DNA of 64,000 nt, taken from NCBI GenBank assembly GCA_964540105.1, contig CAZILL010000001.1:1-64000 (forward strand). Direction: 5' to 3'. Origin of the DNA: DATKJY01 sp964540105 (GTDB lineage: Bacteria > Zixibacteria > MSB-5A5 > GN15 > FEB-12). The notes under the pieces are model-generated. The model was not told the origin of the DNA, searched no databases, and saw only the letters and a program-made list of their open reading frames with translations. Positions 53,828 through 63,033 of the stretch are shown in pieces; the first letter of the stretch is position 1; the number at the start of each line of letters is the position of its first letter. Both the position numbers and the translations under genes were made by a program.

Positions 53828-54779
53828 AGCTCATCATTCGCCGACACACGATCTCGGCGAGGACTCGGGTAAATGACGGATCCCCGTTGAACATTGGCAT
53901 TCGTCGTATCCGTTTAGCAGCGTTGCCTCCGATCAGCTTTGGAAGCTCGACGTCGATCTCGTACAGTGTCTCAATGTGGTCGCACACAAAACTCACGGGC
54001 ACCACAAACACTCTGCCCTCTTTTCCCTCAAGGAGCCGATTAGTCTCGTCGATGGTGTCTGGACCAACCCAGCGAACTGGTCCGGTCTTGCTCTGAAACG
54101 ACACGAAGTGCTCTCGTCCGGCAGCGGCCAGTGAAGCGGTTCGTTTCACCTGCTCGACATACGGGTCCCCCATGTCGACGAACTTCTGCGGTAGAGAGTG
54201 TGCCGAAAACAGGAGGGTTTCGTGGTCGCGGATATTCCGTAGAATGTATTCCCGCAGCAGCCGGATATACCCATCATCATCGTGAAAATCCCTTATGAAC
54301 AGCGTGTGTGCACCCTTCAATTGCGCCACGGTTCGCGTCGCCGACGCAAACGCCGAGCCGGTAGTGGCGCCGCTGTATTGCGGGTAGAGGGGCAGGAAAC
54401 AGAGGCGCCGGTACCCTTCGTCATACGCTTTCAGAATCGCCGAACGCACCGTCGGCTCAAAGTACTGCATGCCGACATAGCAGCGAGCACCGGGAATATT
54501 CTGCTGAAGCTCTGCTTCAAGCTGATCCGCCTGAAGGCGACTCCACTTCAACAGCGGTGATCGGCCGCCGATCTGTTCATAGCGCGCCTGTACTTTTCTC
54601 GTGCGAAGTGCAGAAATGAGATAGGCAAGTGGCTTCTGCAACAGCAGACCGCCGGGGAGACGGATCAACGTTCGATCGGAGAAAATATTGTAGAGAAAGC
54701 GCCTGACATCTGCCAATCCATCCGGTCCCCCCATGCTAAGCAGGATGATCGCCGGTGTGCTCGTGCCCTCAGCAGTCAT
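53814..54779 (-). CDS. hemH: Ferrochelatase
   Basis: 321 residues from the ATG at 54779, one base after the hemN stop; AAGGA lies upstream. A 15-residue longer frame is possible but lies inside hemN. Family motifs: ILLSMGGPDGLADVRRFLYNIFSDR, GGRSPLLKWSR, the catalytic His in LLFSAHSLPQKFVDMGDPY, and the Glu in FVCDHIETLYEIDVE. It inserts Fe2+ into protoporphyrin IX to give protoheme, the final step of the pathway encoded here. No extra [2Fe-2S] Cys set is evident. Cytoplasmic or peripheral to the membrane. Confidence 0.95.
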   Translation of the reverse strand: MTAEGTSTPAIILLSMGGPDGLADVRRFLYNIFSDRTLIRLPGGLLLQKPLAYLISALRTRKVQARYEQIGGRSPLLKWSRLQADQLEAELQQNIPGARCYVGMQYFEPTVRSAILKAYDEGYRRLCFLPLYPQYSGATTGSAFASATRTVAQLKGAHTLFIRDFHDDDGYIRLLREYILRNIRDHETLLFSAHSLPQKFVDMGDPYVEQVKRTASLAAAGREHFVSFQSKTGPVRWVGPDTIDETNRLLEGKEGRVFVVPVSFVCDHIETLYEIDVELPKLIGGNAAKRIRRMPMFNGDPSFTRVLAEIVCRRMMSYVET

Positions 54780-54780
54780 G

Positions 54781-56175
54781 CTATATGGTCCTTGAGAAAG
54801 TAACTTTCCTGCCCGGAATGCCATCGGTCAAGTAGGCGTCAAACGTCATCGCGATGTTGCGCACAAAGGTTCGCCCCAGTTCAGTTATCACCAGGCCGTC
54901 TGCCGCTTCAACGAGCAGGCCGTCGGCTGCAAATTCGGCCAACGCAGAGCGTTCGGTAGCGAAGTGATCATGATATGACTCCCCAAACCGCTCTGCGAAC
55001 TGGGCGTAGTTCAGTCGGAAATTGCACATAAGCGAGGTAATGACATATTGACGGATCAAATCCTCCTGCGACAACTTCATTCCCCGATAGACTGCTGAGC
55101 CTCGTTCGGCGATAGCGTTTTCGTAGCTGTCGAGTTTGGCGTGATTCTGAAAGAACGAATCGGCCACGTATCCGATCGACGACATCCCAAAGCCGATCAT
55201 GTCAGGCGCACTCTGAACCGTGTAGCCCATGAAGTTGCGATGCAGTCGACCGTCGACTTGTGCCAGCGACAGTTCGTCATCAGGAAGCGCAAAGTGATCC
55301 ATGCCAATCTGTCGATAGCCTGCTGTCGTGAATTCCTCGATTGCCGCCGAAAACAGCTGATACTTGACTTCCGCCGAAGGAAGCTCCCGCTCATCGATCC
55401 TGCTCTGGTTGGCGCGCATGGCCGGCAGGTAGGCAAACGAGTAGACGGCCAGTCGATCCGGGCGAAGTGCGATAACACTGTCCAGCGTAGCAGAGAAGCT
55501 TTCAAGGGTTTGTCTCGGAAGTCCGTAGATCAAATCGAAGTTGATTCCCTTGAACGCAAGCCGTCGCCCCTGCTCCAGTATCTTCTCTACCAGGTGAATC
55601 GGCTGAATCCGACCGATCGCATCCTGCACAGCCGCATCGAAATCCTGCACCCCAAGGGATATACGATTAAAACCGCGGCAAGCCAGATATGAGAGTTGCT
55701 CGTCGGTTGTCACACGCGGATCGATCTCGATGGAACGCTCGGAGTGAGGAAGAAAGTGGAATCGCTTTTCGATACGATCTATGATCCGCCCGAGGCCGTC
55801 GATATCGAGGAAAGTCGGCGTACCGCCGCCGAAATGCAGTTGGCTCACCTGATTCCGACTCCCAAGTTCGTCGGCTGCGCTCTCTATTTCCCGTTCGAGC
55901 TGGTCGATGTACGACGTGACACTCGCCATGTTGTTGGTCACGCAGGTCGTGCAGCCGCAATAGTAGCACCTCTTTTTGCAGAACGGAATATGGCAATAGA
56001 GCGCCAGCGGTTGGTCACGCCGGTTCGAAGTCGCTCGCAAGGCCGCATGGTACTCGTCGGAGTCGACGGTCTCGCTCCAGATCGGCGCGGTGGGGTAGCT
56101 GGTATAGCGCGGACCCGGGCGGTCGTACTTGCGCAGAAGCGCGATCGGTATTTTTGTGGCAGCGGCATCACTCAC
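54781..56175 (-). CDS. hemN: Oxygen-independent coproporphyrinogen III dehydrogenase
   Basis: I prefer the GTG at 56175 (GGAG six bases upstream) over the TTG at 56181, which overlaps the hemE stop. Length is 464 aa. It is a radical SAM enzyme: YCHIPFCKKRCYYCGC carries the CxxxCxxC cluster and the HemN-typical following Cys. Next come QLHFGGGTPTFL, SIEIDPR and NFDLIYGLPRQT. The ~90-residue C-terminal HemN domain (LIRQYVITSLMCNF) is present, which distinguishes it from HemW. It converts coproporphyrinogen III to protoporphyrinogen IX without oxygen. It lies between hemE and hemH in the operon. Confidence 0.95.
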   Translation of the reverse strand: MSDAAATKIPIALLRKYDRPGPRYTSYPTAPIWSETVDSDEYHAALRATSNRRDQPLALYCHIPFCKKRCYYCGCTTCVTNNMASVTSYIDQLEREIESAADELGSRNQVSQLHFGGGTPTFLDIDGLGRIIDRIEKRFHFLPHSERSIEIDPRVTTDEQLSYLACRGFNRISLGVQDFDAAVQDAIGRIQPIHLVEKILEQGRRLAFKGINFDLIYGLPRQTLESFSATLDSVIALRPDRLAVYSFAYLPAMRANQSRIDERELPSAEVKYQLFSAAIEEFTTAGYRQIGMDHFALPDDELSLAQVDGRLHRNFMGYTVQSAPDMIGFGMSSIGYVADSFFQNHAKLDSYENAIAERGSAVYRGMKLSQEDLIRQYVITSLMCNFRLNYAQFAERFGESYHDHFATERSALAEFAADGLLVEAADGLVITELGRTFVRNIAMTFDAYLTDGIPGRKVTFSRTI

Positions 56176-56177
56176 GC

Positions 56178-57203
56178 TCAACTCCGATACCTATGCACAG
56201 TCTCAACCAGCGCCGTTACGTTTTCCTCGGGTGTGCCAGGCAGGATACCATGCCCCAGATTGAATATCAGTCGCCCCAGATCTTCGACGCTGTCGAGAAT
56301 CCGCGACGTCCGTTCGACGACATGCTCGGGTGTTCCGAACAGAACGGTCGGATCGAGGTTTCCCTGTACGCTCTTGCCCGGAAGCGCGGCCACCGCATTC
56401 GCGATATCCATGCGATAATCAACCCCGACCACTTCGCAATCGATATCACGCACGATGTCGAGGTATGGGGCCAGATTATTCACAAAGAGAATGCGCGGCA
56501 CACCCGACAACTTCAAGGCTCCGAAAATACGATTGATCGGTCGGGCCGACCAATCGAGATAGTCATCACGCGACAAAATCCCACCCCAGCTGTCAAACAC
56601 CTGCACGGCGTCGACTCCGGCCTCTATTTGCGCCTGAAGGTACCTCCCCATTGTCTCGGCCAGGAGGTCGAAGAGTCTCTCGCTCGCGGCCGGATGCTGA
56701 TGAAGAAATTTCTTGGCGGTATCGAAGGTCTTGGATCCCTTCCCCTCGATCAGATAACAGGCCAGCGTGAACGGCGATCCGACAAAACCGATCAATGGGC
56801 TTTCCGGGAGCAGACGCTTGATCCGGCGAATCCCCTCAAGCACAAACGAAAGCTCTTTCTCCACATCGAAGCCATGCAGGCGCCTGACATCGTCGGGTCC
56901 TGCGATGGGCGATTCGATTCGCGGCCCACCGTCAGGAAATTCAACTGTCATCCCCATCGGTTCCAGCATGGTAAGGATGTCGGAAAACAGAATGGCGGCA
57001 TCGAGATCGAACTTTGCCACCGGTTGACGTACGACTTCCGCGATCAACTCCGGGGAATGACACAATTCCGCAAAGGACACCTTCTCACGCACGGCGCGAT
57101 ATTCGGCAAGGTAGCGGCCCGCCTGACGCATGATCCAGATCGGAAGGCGCCCTTTGTTGCGGCCGTAGCAAGCGCGAATGAACGCGCTGTCGGTTATGAC
57201 CAT
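56178..57203 (-). CDS. hemE: Uroporphyrinogen decarboxylase
   Basis: 341 residues. The N-terminal signature PIWIMRQAGRYLAEYRAVRE holds the catalytic Arg residues. Further motifs are DAAILFSDILTMLEPMGM (substrate-binding Asp), GFVGSPFTLACYLIEG, and the C-terminal GNLDPTVLFG ... FNLGHGILPGTPEENV. It removes the four acetate carboxyls of uroporphyrinogen III to give coproporphyrinogen III. Its start overlaps the end of hemL by 10 bases and its end abuts hemN, indicating strong translational coupling. Confidence 0.96.
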   Translation of the reverse strand: MVITDSAFIRACYGRNKGRLPIWIMRQAGRYLAEYRAVREKVSFAELCHSPELIAEVVRQPVAKFDLDAAILFSDILTMLEPMGMTVEFPDGGPRIESPIAGPDDVRRLHGFDVEKELSFVLEGIRRIKRLLPESPLIGFVGSPFTLACYLIEGKGSKTFDTAKKFLHQHPAASERLFDLLAETMGRYLQAQIEAGVDAVQVFDSWGGILSRDDYLDWSARPINRIFGALKLSGVPRILFVNNLAPYLDIVRDIDCEVVGVDYRMDIANAVAALPGKSVQGNLDPTVLFGTPEHVVERTSRILDSVEDLGRLIFNLGHGILPGTPEENVTALVETVHRYRS

Positions 57204-58489
57204 GCGTGCGCTTCTTTCGCAATCCCCTGTGCGAGTCTGTCGGCAGCCTGCGAAAGCGCTTCGTGGGTGTGAGCCGAGGAAATGAAGCAGACCTCATACC
57301 CCGACGGCGGCAAATAAAGTCCGGCTTCAAGCATCGGGGCATGCAGGCGGTTGTAATGGGCGATGCCGTCGCTGGCGATATTGCTCGCGGCGCGGGGTAG
57401 TTCCCGCTGGAACACAATCCAAAAGATCGAGGCTACGCCGCCGATTGTTACCACACTCCCGCCTACCTTCGACATGATCGAGCTTACAAAGCGCCGATTC
57501 TTCTCTTCGAGGTCACTGTGAATCGTACCATCGGCCAGCTTCCTGAGCGTTGCCAGACCGGCCGCCATGGCGACGGGGTTCCCGGACAGCGTGCCCGCCT
57601 GATACACCGGCCCGAGTGGTGAGAGCATATTCATCACCTCGGCGCGCCCGCCAAAGGCGCCCACCGGCATCCCACCCCCGATAATCTTTCCGTAGGTCAG
57701 CAAGTCCGGGCGAACGCCATAGTAGGCCGCCGCTCCGCCCATCCCAATTCGAAAACCGGTGATGACTTCGTCAAGAATCAGAAGCGCACCATGCTTCTCG
57801 GTGAGCGCGCGAAGCAGCCGCAAGTAGTCATGTCGCTGGATCAGCAGTCCGTTGTTGGCGGGAATCCCTTCGATTATGGCAGCCGCCAGTTCGTCGCCGT
57901 GAGCTGCAAAGAACTGTTCCAGCGCTTCCTCGTCGTCGAGCGGAAGCACGGCTGTATGGAGCGTAAGCGCTGCGGGAACACCCTCCGACGAGGGTTGCCC
58001 AAACGTTGCTAATCCCGAGCCTGCCTTGACCAACAAGCAGTCGCTGTGGCCGTGATAACATCCATCGAACTTGAGAATCAGATTCCGTTTCGTGAAACCG
58101 CGCGCGACTCGAATAGCCGACATGACTGCCTCGGTTCCCGATGACACAAACCGGATCGACTCGACGGCGTCGACTTGACGCACGATGAATTCGGCAAGTT
58201 CGCATTCCAATTCTGTCGATGCGCCAAAGGTCATGCCGTTGTCGACTTGATTCTTCACCGCGGCAATGACGTCAGGGTCGCCATGCCCCAGGATCAACGG
58301 TCCCCAGGAGCAGCAGAAGTCAAGATAGCGGTTGCCATCGACGTCGGTCAGATATGCCCCGGACCCGCTGGAGATGAAGCGCGGCGTCCCGCCGACCGAC
58401 TTGAACGCTCGCACGGGAGAGTTGACGCCACCCGGAATCACCCGACTGGAAAGCTGCATCAGTCGTTCAGAGTTCTCTGTCTTACGCAT
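57194..58489 (-). CDS. hemL: Glutamate-1-semialdehyde 2,1-aminomutase
   Basis: 431 residues, a normal length. PLP-dependent class III aminotransferase fold: IPGGVNSPVRAF at the start, SSGTEAVMSAIRVARG, LILDEVITGFR and the PLP lysine in LTYGKIIGGGMPVGAFGGR. The specific GSA-aminomutase phrases GMTFGASTELECELAE and YQAGTLSGNPVAMAAGL are present. It converts glutamate-1-semialdehyde to 5-aminolevulinate, the second step of the C5 route begun by hemA. It overlaps hemB by eight bases and hemE by ten. Confidence 0.97.
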   Translation of the reverse strand: MRKTENSERLMQLSSRVIPGGVNSPVRAFKSVGGTPRFISSGSGAYLTDVDGNRYLDFCCSWGPLILGHGDPDVIAAVKNQVDNGMTFGASTELECELAEFIVRQVDAVESIRFVSSGTEAVMSAIRVARGFTKRNLILKFDGCYHGHSDCLLVKAGSGLATFGQPSSEGVPAALTLHTAVLPLDDEEALEQFFAAHGDELAAAIIEGIPANNGLLIQRHDYLRLLRALTEKHGALLILDEVITGFRIGMGGAAAYYGVRPDLLTYGKIIGGGMPVGAFGGRAEVMNMLSPLGPVYQAGTLSGNPVAMAAGLATLRKLADGTIHSDLEEKNRRFVSSIMSKVGGSVVTIGGVASIFWIVFQRELPRAASNIASDGIAHYNRLHAPMLEAGLYLPPSGYEVCFISSAHTHEALSQAADRLAQGIAKEAHAWS

Positions 58490-59468
58490 GCAACCACTTC
58501 TCTTTCAGAATGTCTCGCAGGTGATAGGTCAGAATGATCGTGGCTCCCGCTCGTCGGATTGCGCTGAGGTTTTCGATTACCATCCCTCGCTCATCGGCAA
58601 GGCCCGCTTTCGCCAGCAGCTTGACCGATGTGTACTCCCCCGACACATTATACGCCGCCACCGGCAGGGAACTGTGCCGAGCAAAATCGGCAATGACATC
58701 GAGGTACGCCAGCGCCGGCTTGACCATCACGATGTCGGCTCCTTCTGCTTCATCCAGTCGCAGTTCCCGGAGCGCTTCGCGGCGATTCCGAAAATCCATC
58801 TGATACCCCTTGCGGTCCCCTTTTCCCGGGGCGGAACGCGCGGCCTCGCGGAACGGACCATAATACGATGACGCGTACTTGGCGGTGTAGGCCATGATGA
58901 CTGTGTCCGTGTAGCGGCGTCTCTCCAGCGCTGTCCGAATAGCTCCGATCCGCCCATCCATCATATCCGACGGCGCCACGCAATCGCAGCCGGCTTCGGC
59001 CAACGCGAGCGCCATATCCGCAAGCAGCGCCACTGACTTGTCGTTGTCGATCTCATCCCCGTGCATCACACCGCAATGACCGTTTTCGGTATAGGCGCAA
59101 AGACAAACATCTGCGCTCACAAACAGGTCATCGCCGAACTGTTTCTTCAACTCGCGCGAAGCACGGATGACTGGATTCTGTTCATCCATGGCTGTTTCCG
59201 CCTGGGGATCCTTGCGATCGGTAACGCCAAACAGCATGATTTTCGTGATCCCCAATTTCAGGTCACTCCCAACCGAGCGTACCAGCGAGTCGACTGATTC
59301 ACGGAATATGCCGGGCAGACCAGTGATCTCGTCGCGCACGCCAACGCCGTCGGTGACGAAATAGGGCTGGATGAGTCCCTGAACCGACAGGTTCTGTTCT
59401 GCGGTCAGATCTCTGATGACTGCCGTTCGCCGCAAACGACGCGGCCGATGCGTGAATATCTGTTCCAT
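58482..59468 (-). CDS. hemB: Delta-aminolevulinic acid dehydratase (porphobilinogen synthase)
   Basis: 328 residues. Both active-site lysines are in place, in MAYTAKYASSYYGPFR and MVKPALAYLD. The metal loop DVCLCAYTENGHCG has three cysteines (C-x-C-x7-C), marking the zinc-dependent type rather than the magnesium-only type. DCVAPSDMMDGRI and the C-terminal TYHLRDILKEKWL also fit. It condenses two 5-aminolevulinate molecules into porphobilinogen. It abuts hemD with no gap and overlaps hemL. Confidence 0.97.
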   Translation of the reverse strand: MEQIFTHRPRRLRRTAVIRDLTAEQNLSVQGLIQPYFVTDGVGVRDEITGLPGIFRESVDSLVRSVGSDLKLGITKIMLFGVTDRKDPQAETAMDEQNPVIRASRELKKQFGDDLFVSADVCLCAYTENGHCGVMHGDEIDNDKSVALLADMALALAEAGCDCVAPSDMMDGRIGAIRTALERRRYTDTVIMAYTAKYASSYYGPFREAARSAPGKGDRKGYQMDFRNRREALRELRLDEAEGADIVMVKPALAYLDVIADFARHSSLPVAAYNVSGEYTSVKLLAKAGLADERGMVIENLSAIRRAGATIILTYHLRDILKEKWLHA

Positions 59469-60185
59469 CTACACGTACTCCAACACCAGATCGACATCAG
59501 GCTGGCTCATGACAGTCACTGGCGACCATCCCAATCGAGACATCTCCAATGCCGTGCTTCTACCGATGGCAAGCCGACGAGCTGCCGGCGCACCGAATTG
59601 AGTCATGAACGCTGCGACCGCCGAGGGCGCCGTAAAGAGAATGCTGTCGGTTGAGGAAAGTCCTCGGATCAGGCCTTCATCCACTCGCTGCGCAACGGTC
59701 TCGTAGCAAACGACCGGGTAATATCGCACCCCCTGACTTGTCAGAAGCTCCGTGGGATCATAATTGACCTCCCGCCCCCGCGCATAGATGACGACGCAAT
59801 TCGTGATTGTCGTCGTTTCTGCCAATTCTCTGAACAGCGCTTCACCATATGCTTCGCTTGGTGAAAACTCGCTGGTCAATCCGTGACGTTCAAGAGCCAG
59901 AGCGGTCTTGCGTCCCACCGTCGCGATACGTGTCCGCTGACAGAGCGGCCGGCTCCTTTCGTTGATTCGATTGAAGAACGCCTCGACGGCACTGGAGCTG
60001 CTGAAGATCAGCCAGTCAAGACGCTCCTGATCGCATCCGTCGGGCCACTCAAACGGCAATGCTCTTGTCCCGATGACCGGCAACGGGACAACTTCGACTC
60101 CGCGCCCCGACGCCCGTTCACTCAGCTCGGCGAGTTGATCCGATGATCTCGTGATCCCTAAGCGCAATCTGCCTCCCGCGTGCAC
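59469..60185 (-). CDS. hemD: Uroporphyrinogen-III synthase
   Basis: 238 residues from a GTG at 60185. A TTG at 60167, four bases after GGGAGG, would start the protein at MRLGITRS, closer to the family norm, and may be the real start. HemD is poorly conserved. Supporting features are the opening RLGITRSSDQ, the WLIFSSSSAVEAFF segment, RIATVGRKTALALE, and the second-domain SILFTAPSAVAAFM followed by RLAIGRSTALEMSRLGW, the usual pattern of two alpha/beta domains. Its position between hemC and hemB makes the assignment firm. It closes hydroxymethylbilane into uroporphyrinogen III with inversion of ring D. Confidence 0.9.
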   Translation of the reverse strand: MHAGGRLRLGITRSSDQLAELSERASGRGVEVVPLPVIGTRALPFEWPDGCDQERLDWLIFSSSSAVEAFFNRINERSRPLCQRTRIATVGRKTALALERHGLTSEFSPSEAYGEALFRELAETTTITNCVVIYARGREVNYDPTELLTSQGVRYYPVVCYETVAQRVDEGLIRGLSSTDSILFTAPSAVAAFMTQFGAPAARRLAIGRSTALEMSRLGWSPVTVMSQPDVDLVLEYV

Positions 60186-61084
60186 AACTGCTCATGCGCT
60201 TGCGCAATGACGGTCGCGATGTCCGAGCCGACCACGTCTATCCACTTCAATCCCGTCCATTGATCACCGTCGCGTCGACCAAGATTTGCCTTTAACCGAA
60301 ACGTGCCATCAGTCACCTGTGAGTAGACCCCAAGGGGCAGGGAACAGCCACCGTCGAAACTCGCCAGCAGACCTCTCTCAAGCGATGCCTCAATCGCCGC
60401 CTCACGTGAACCCAGCCGTGAGACGACTGACTCCACCCGCGCGTCGTCATCACGGATCTGCATTCCAAGTATTCCCTGTGCGGGGGCGGGAAGGAATTCC
60501 TCCGGGCTAAGGAGAGCCGCGTCCAGACCGGACAGATCCAACTTGAGCCGCTGAACGCCGGCTGTTGCAACAAGTATTGCATCGTAGCGCCCGTCGCGGA
60601 GCTTCTTCACACGTGTCGGCAGATTTCCTCGAAGATCTTTGATCACCAGCGATGAATCGTGAAACCAGATCTGCGCTTTTCTTCTCGCCGAGCTTGTCCC
60701 GATTACGGCGCCGGAGCGCACTGGCAGAAAACGATTGTCGCGTCGAGATTCCGGTCGTACCAGCAGCATTTCGCGGCGATCCGCGCGATATCCGACCGCC
60801 CCCAGTTTCAGTCCGGCGGGTTGAGCGGTCATCAGGTCCTTCAGCGAATGCACGGCCAAATCGATTTCGTGGTTCAACAGCGCCTCCTCGAGTTCTTTCG
60901 TGAAGAAGCCCTTTCCTTCCATCTCTTCGAACGACACCTGATCGATCTTGTCCCCCATCGTCTTGATGATCCTGATGTCAACCGCAGACGCGCCGACAGT
61001 CAAGAGGAGATCGCGAATGAAGTTCGCCTGGAAGAGAGCCAGATCAGAACCACGCGATCCGATGACCAGACGCTCCTGCGTCAT
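60158..61084 (-). CDS. hemC: Hydroxymethylbilane synthase (porphobilinogen deaminase)
   Basis: 308 residues. Motifs: VIGSRGSDLALFQANFI, VHSLKDLMTAQPAGL with the catalytic Asp just before (EIDLAVHSLKD), GTSSARRKAQ, LRGNLPTRVKKL, and the dipyrromethane-cofactor Cys in SFDGGCSLPLGVY. It polymerises four porphobilinogens into hydroxymethylbilane. It overlaps hemA by ATGA and hemD by up to 28 bases. Confidence 0.97.
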   Translation of the reverse strand: MTQERLVIGSRGSDLALFQANFIRDLLLTVGASAVDIRIIKTMGDKIDQVSFEEMEGKGFFTKELEEALLNHEIDLAVHSLKDLMTAQPAGLKLGAVGYRADRREMLLVRPESRRDNRFLPVRSGAVIGTSSARRKAQIWFHDSSLVIKDLRGNLPTRVKKLRDGRYDAILVATAGVQRLKLDLSGLDAALLSPEEFLPAPAQGILGMQIRDDDARVESVVSRLGSREAAIEASLERGLLASFDGGCSLPLGVYSQVTDGTFRLKANLGRRDGDQWTGLKWIDVVGSDIATVIAQAHEQLCTREADCA

Positions 61085-62349
61085 ACCGCTTCTCGGCGAA
61101 CAAATTGAAGATCGTCAAGGTTCAGCTCGCTGCGCATCGTTGCCAGATGATCCGACAGCAGCCTAACTGGTTGATACGAGGAGTGCCCGATCAGTTTGGT
61201 GACCAGTCTCAGAACCGCCTCTTTGTCTTCGCTCCCGAGCGATGTTACCCTTCGCGCGAAGAGGTCATTGAGGGCGCTGTGCGCAAGTTCGATTGAAGCC
61301 TTATAGCTGTCATGAAAGATCGGCTTCAGGGTCCCTTCGATTCGATCCGCGAGGTACTTGTTTACGGATTCGCGAACGATGCCGTTCGCTTTGCCGGCCT
61401 CTACGAATTTCTGACGAAGATTCCCCTGACCGCGCGCCTTGAGCGACGGCATGTCGATCAGGATCGCGCGCGGATCGTGATTGAAATCTGTCGTGAAATC
61501 GCGCGGAACGGCCAGATCGACACAAACCACCCTCCCCTCCGCTGGGAGCCGATCCAGGAACGCGCGATCGAACAGCGCCTGCGACGAGGCAGTGGCCGAT
61601 ACGATTGCATCGACCGGGACCGGGGCGCTCAGGAAGTCATCGAGTAATATGGTCACCCCCGAAAACTCCTGTGCCAGCGACGCTATCTTTTCTACTGTGC
61701 GATTGACAAACAAGAGCCGCGCTGACGGGAGATTCTCCTTCAGATAGCGAGCCATCTTAGCCGTCATCGGGCCGGAACCGACCAGCGCGATCGTTGGCTC
61801 CGCGCGCTCACCAATTCGTGCGCAGAGTTCTTCCGCGGCCAGCGACGCCATCGAGACCGCCCCTTCCCCGATCGACGTTTCCCGTTTGACACGCTTGGCT
61901 ACCAGTAACGCTTCTGAGGCCAGACTCTCGAGCACGGGGCCGACAAACCCCCGCTCAATCGCCTCCTGGTATGCCTGCTTGAACTGGCCAGTGATCTGGG
62001 TCTCCCCCACAACCAAAGACTCAAGCGATGAAACTGTCCGAAATAGATGCGTGACTGCGTCCTTACCGCCAAGTTGATAGAAATCGTTCGGGAAAAAGCT
62101 CAGGTCGGGTTGCCCCCTAAAGAAGAAGTCGATCAGTCGGTGCAACACTTTGGGGCCGGTGATCGGTCCCGAAGTCACGTAGATGAACTCTACTCGATTG
62201 CACGTGGACAAATAGATCAACTCATCGAGGCCGAGCTCTGCTTTCAGCCGGGTGAGCGTTGCTTGAGTCTCGGAGCGGTCGATAGTTAGCCGTTCGAGCA
62301 GGGGAACGTTCTGCTGCCAGATTGATGTGCCGACGATGCCGAATTCCAT
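61081..62349 (-). CDS. hemA: Glutamyl-tRNA reductase
   Basis: 422 residues and the first gene of the heme operon. The catalytic Cys is in LIYLSTCNRVEFIYV. SLVVGETQITGQFKQAYQEA is the substrate-side signature. The NADPH-binding motif is IALVGSGPMTAKMARYL, and the C-terminal helical dimerisation region begins near RESVNKYLADRIEGTL. It reduces glutamyl-tRNA(Glu) to glutamate-1-semialdehyde, the committed and usually regulated step of the C5 pathway. Upstream, TATAAA on the minus strand (62469-62464) could be a -10 box, but I see no good -35. Confidence 0.96.
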   Translation of the reverse strand: MEFGIVGTSIWQQNVPLLERLTIDRSETQATLTRLKAELGLDELIYLSTCNRVEFIYVTSGPITGPKVLHRLIDFFFRGQPDLSFFPNDFYQLGGKDAVTHLFRTVSSLESLVVGETQITGQFKQAYQEAIERGFVGPVLESLASEALLVAKRVKRETSIGEGAVSMASLAAEELCARIGERAEPTIALVGSGPMTAKMARYLKENLPSARLLFVNRTVEKIASLAQEFSGVTILLDDFLSAPVPVDAIVSATASSQALFDRAFLDRLPAEGRVVCVDLAVPRDFTTDFNHDPRAILIDMPSLKARGQGNLRQKFVEAGKANGIVRESVNKYLADRIEGTLKPIFHDSYKASIELAHSALNDLFARRVTSLGSEDKEAVLRLVTKLIGHSSYQPVRLLSDHLATMRSELNLDDLQFVRREAV

Positions 62350-62824
62350 GACCTGCGTGACCTCACAACTCGCGTTTCATTAATTGCGACCAATATGGCG
62401 CGGCGGACGAAATCCATGTCACGCCAGTGTCATGCTTGTGAAAAAAAGCTCAAAATTCTGGCCTTTATAGTCTACTCTAAGATACGCTTTTGACTCTCAG
62501 CTCGCGCACAACGCTGACTCGTCTATCTCATTGCGCGACAATGGATTCTGCGAAGCGCAGAGCAGTTCGAGAGGCGCAATCGAGTTTCCTTCCCTGTTCG
62601 GCCTCGTGATCAGCAGGGGGGTGATTCTCACTCAGAGGGGCGGTCGAGCCAGCGAGAGCTTCGACCGGCTGGAGTTCAGGCTACGAATAGTGGCTTTCGA
62701 AGCGCTCCCCCCGAAAAAAGGTTTGACAAATTTCAACGCACAATAAACATTGACGCCCGTCTTGGCGATATAAGTGCACAAGCGAATTACTAACGCGTTT
62801 TCGGCCACAAACCGAGGAAAGATT
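62350..62824. other. Divergent intergenic region between hemA and the zinc-ribbon gene
   Basis: 475 bases with no gene I can support. It contains a possible minus-strand -10 (TATAAA, 62469-62464), a hairpin GGTCGA/TCGACC (62642-62666), and TTGACA at 62723-62728 that may be the -35 of a promoter for the plus-strand gene, although its -10 is unclear. Confidence 0.35.
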
Positions 62825-63013
62825 ATGCGCGAGGAAAAAGTCATGTTCTGTCTCAATTGCTCGGACAAGATTCCCGGCAAACCTATCCGGCAGGGCGGGG
62901 AGATCTACTGCTCATTAGAATGCGCCAACAAGGCCTCGGGGATCGAGCAAGAGGATACTGAGGAGTATTTCGAAGAAGATTCGGTCGACGGCTTCTATAA
63001 AGAAGACGAATAA
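62825..63013 (+). CDS. Small zinc-ribbon (treble-clef type) protein
   Basis: 62 residues from the ATG at 62825, preceded by GAGGAAA; a longer frame from 62774 lacks a ribosome site. The N-terminal half has two Cys pairs, FCLNCSDKIPG and IYCSLECANKA, spaced about 20 apart, as in small FCS/MYM-type or treble-clef zinc fingers. The C-terminal half is very acidic (EQEDTEEYFEEDSVDGFYKEDE). Function unknown; such proteins often act by binding other proteins or nucleic acid. It converges with greA 20 bases away. Confidence 0.7.
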   Translation: MREEKVMFCLNCSDKIPGKPIRQGGEIYCSLECANKASGIEQEDTEEYFEEDSVDGFYKEDE

Positions 63014-63033
63014 CCGATCTACGGTCCCAGTCC

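Noticed and set aside
54780..54824. N-terminal extension of ferrochelatase to 54824
   Set aside because: The extra 15 residues lie inside hemN, and the ATG at 54779 directly follows the hemN stop and matches the family start.
56154..57272. 372-residue plus-strand open frame
   Set aside because: Antisense to hemE and its borders; hemE has all family motifs, so this is a shadow frame.
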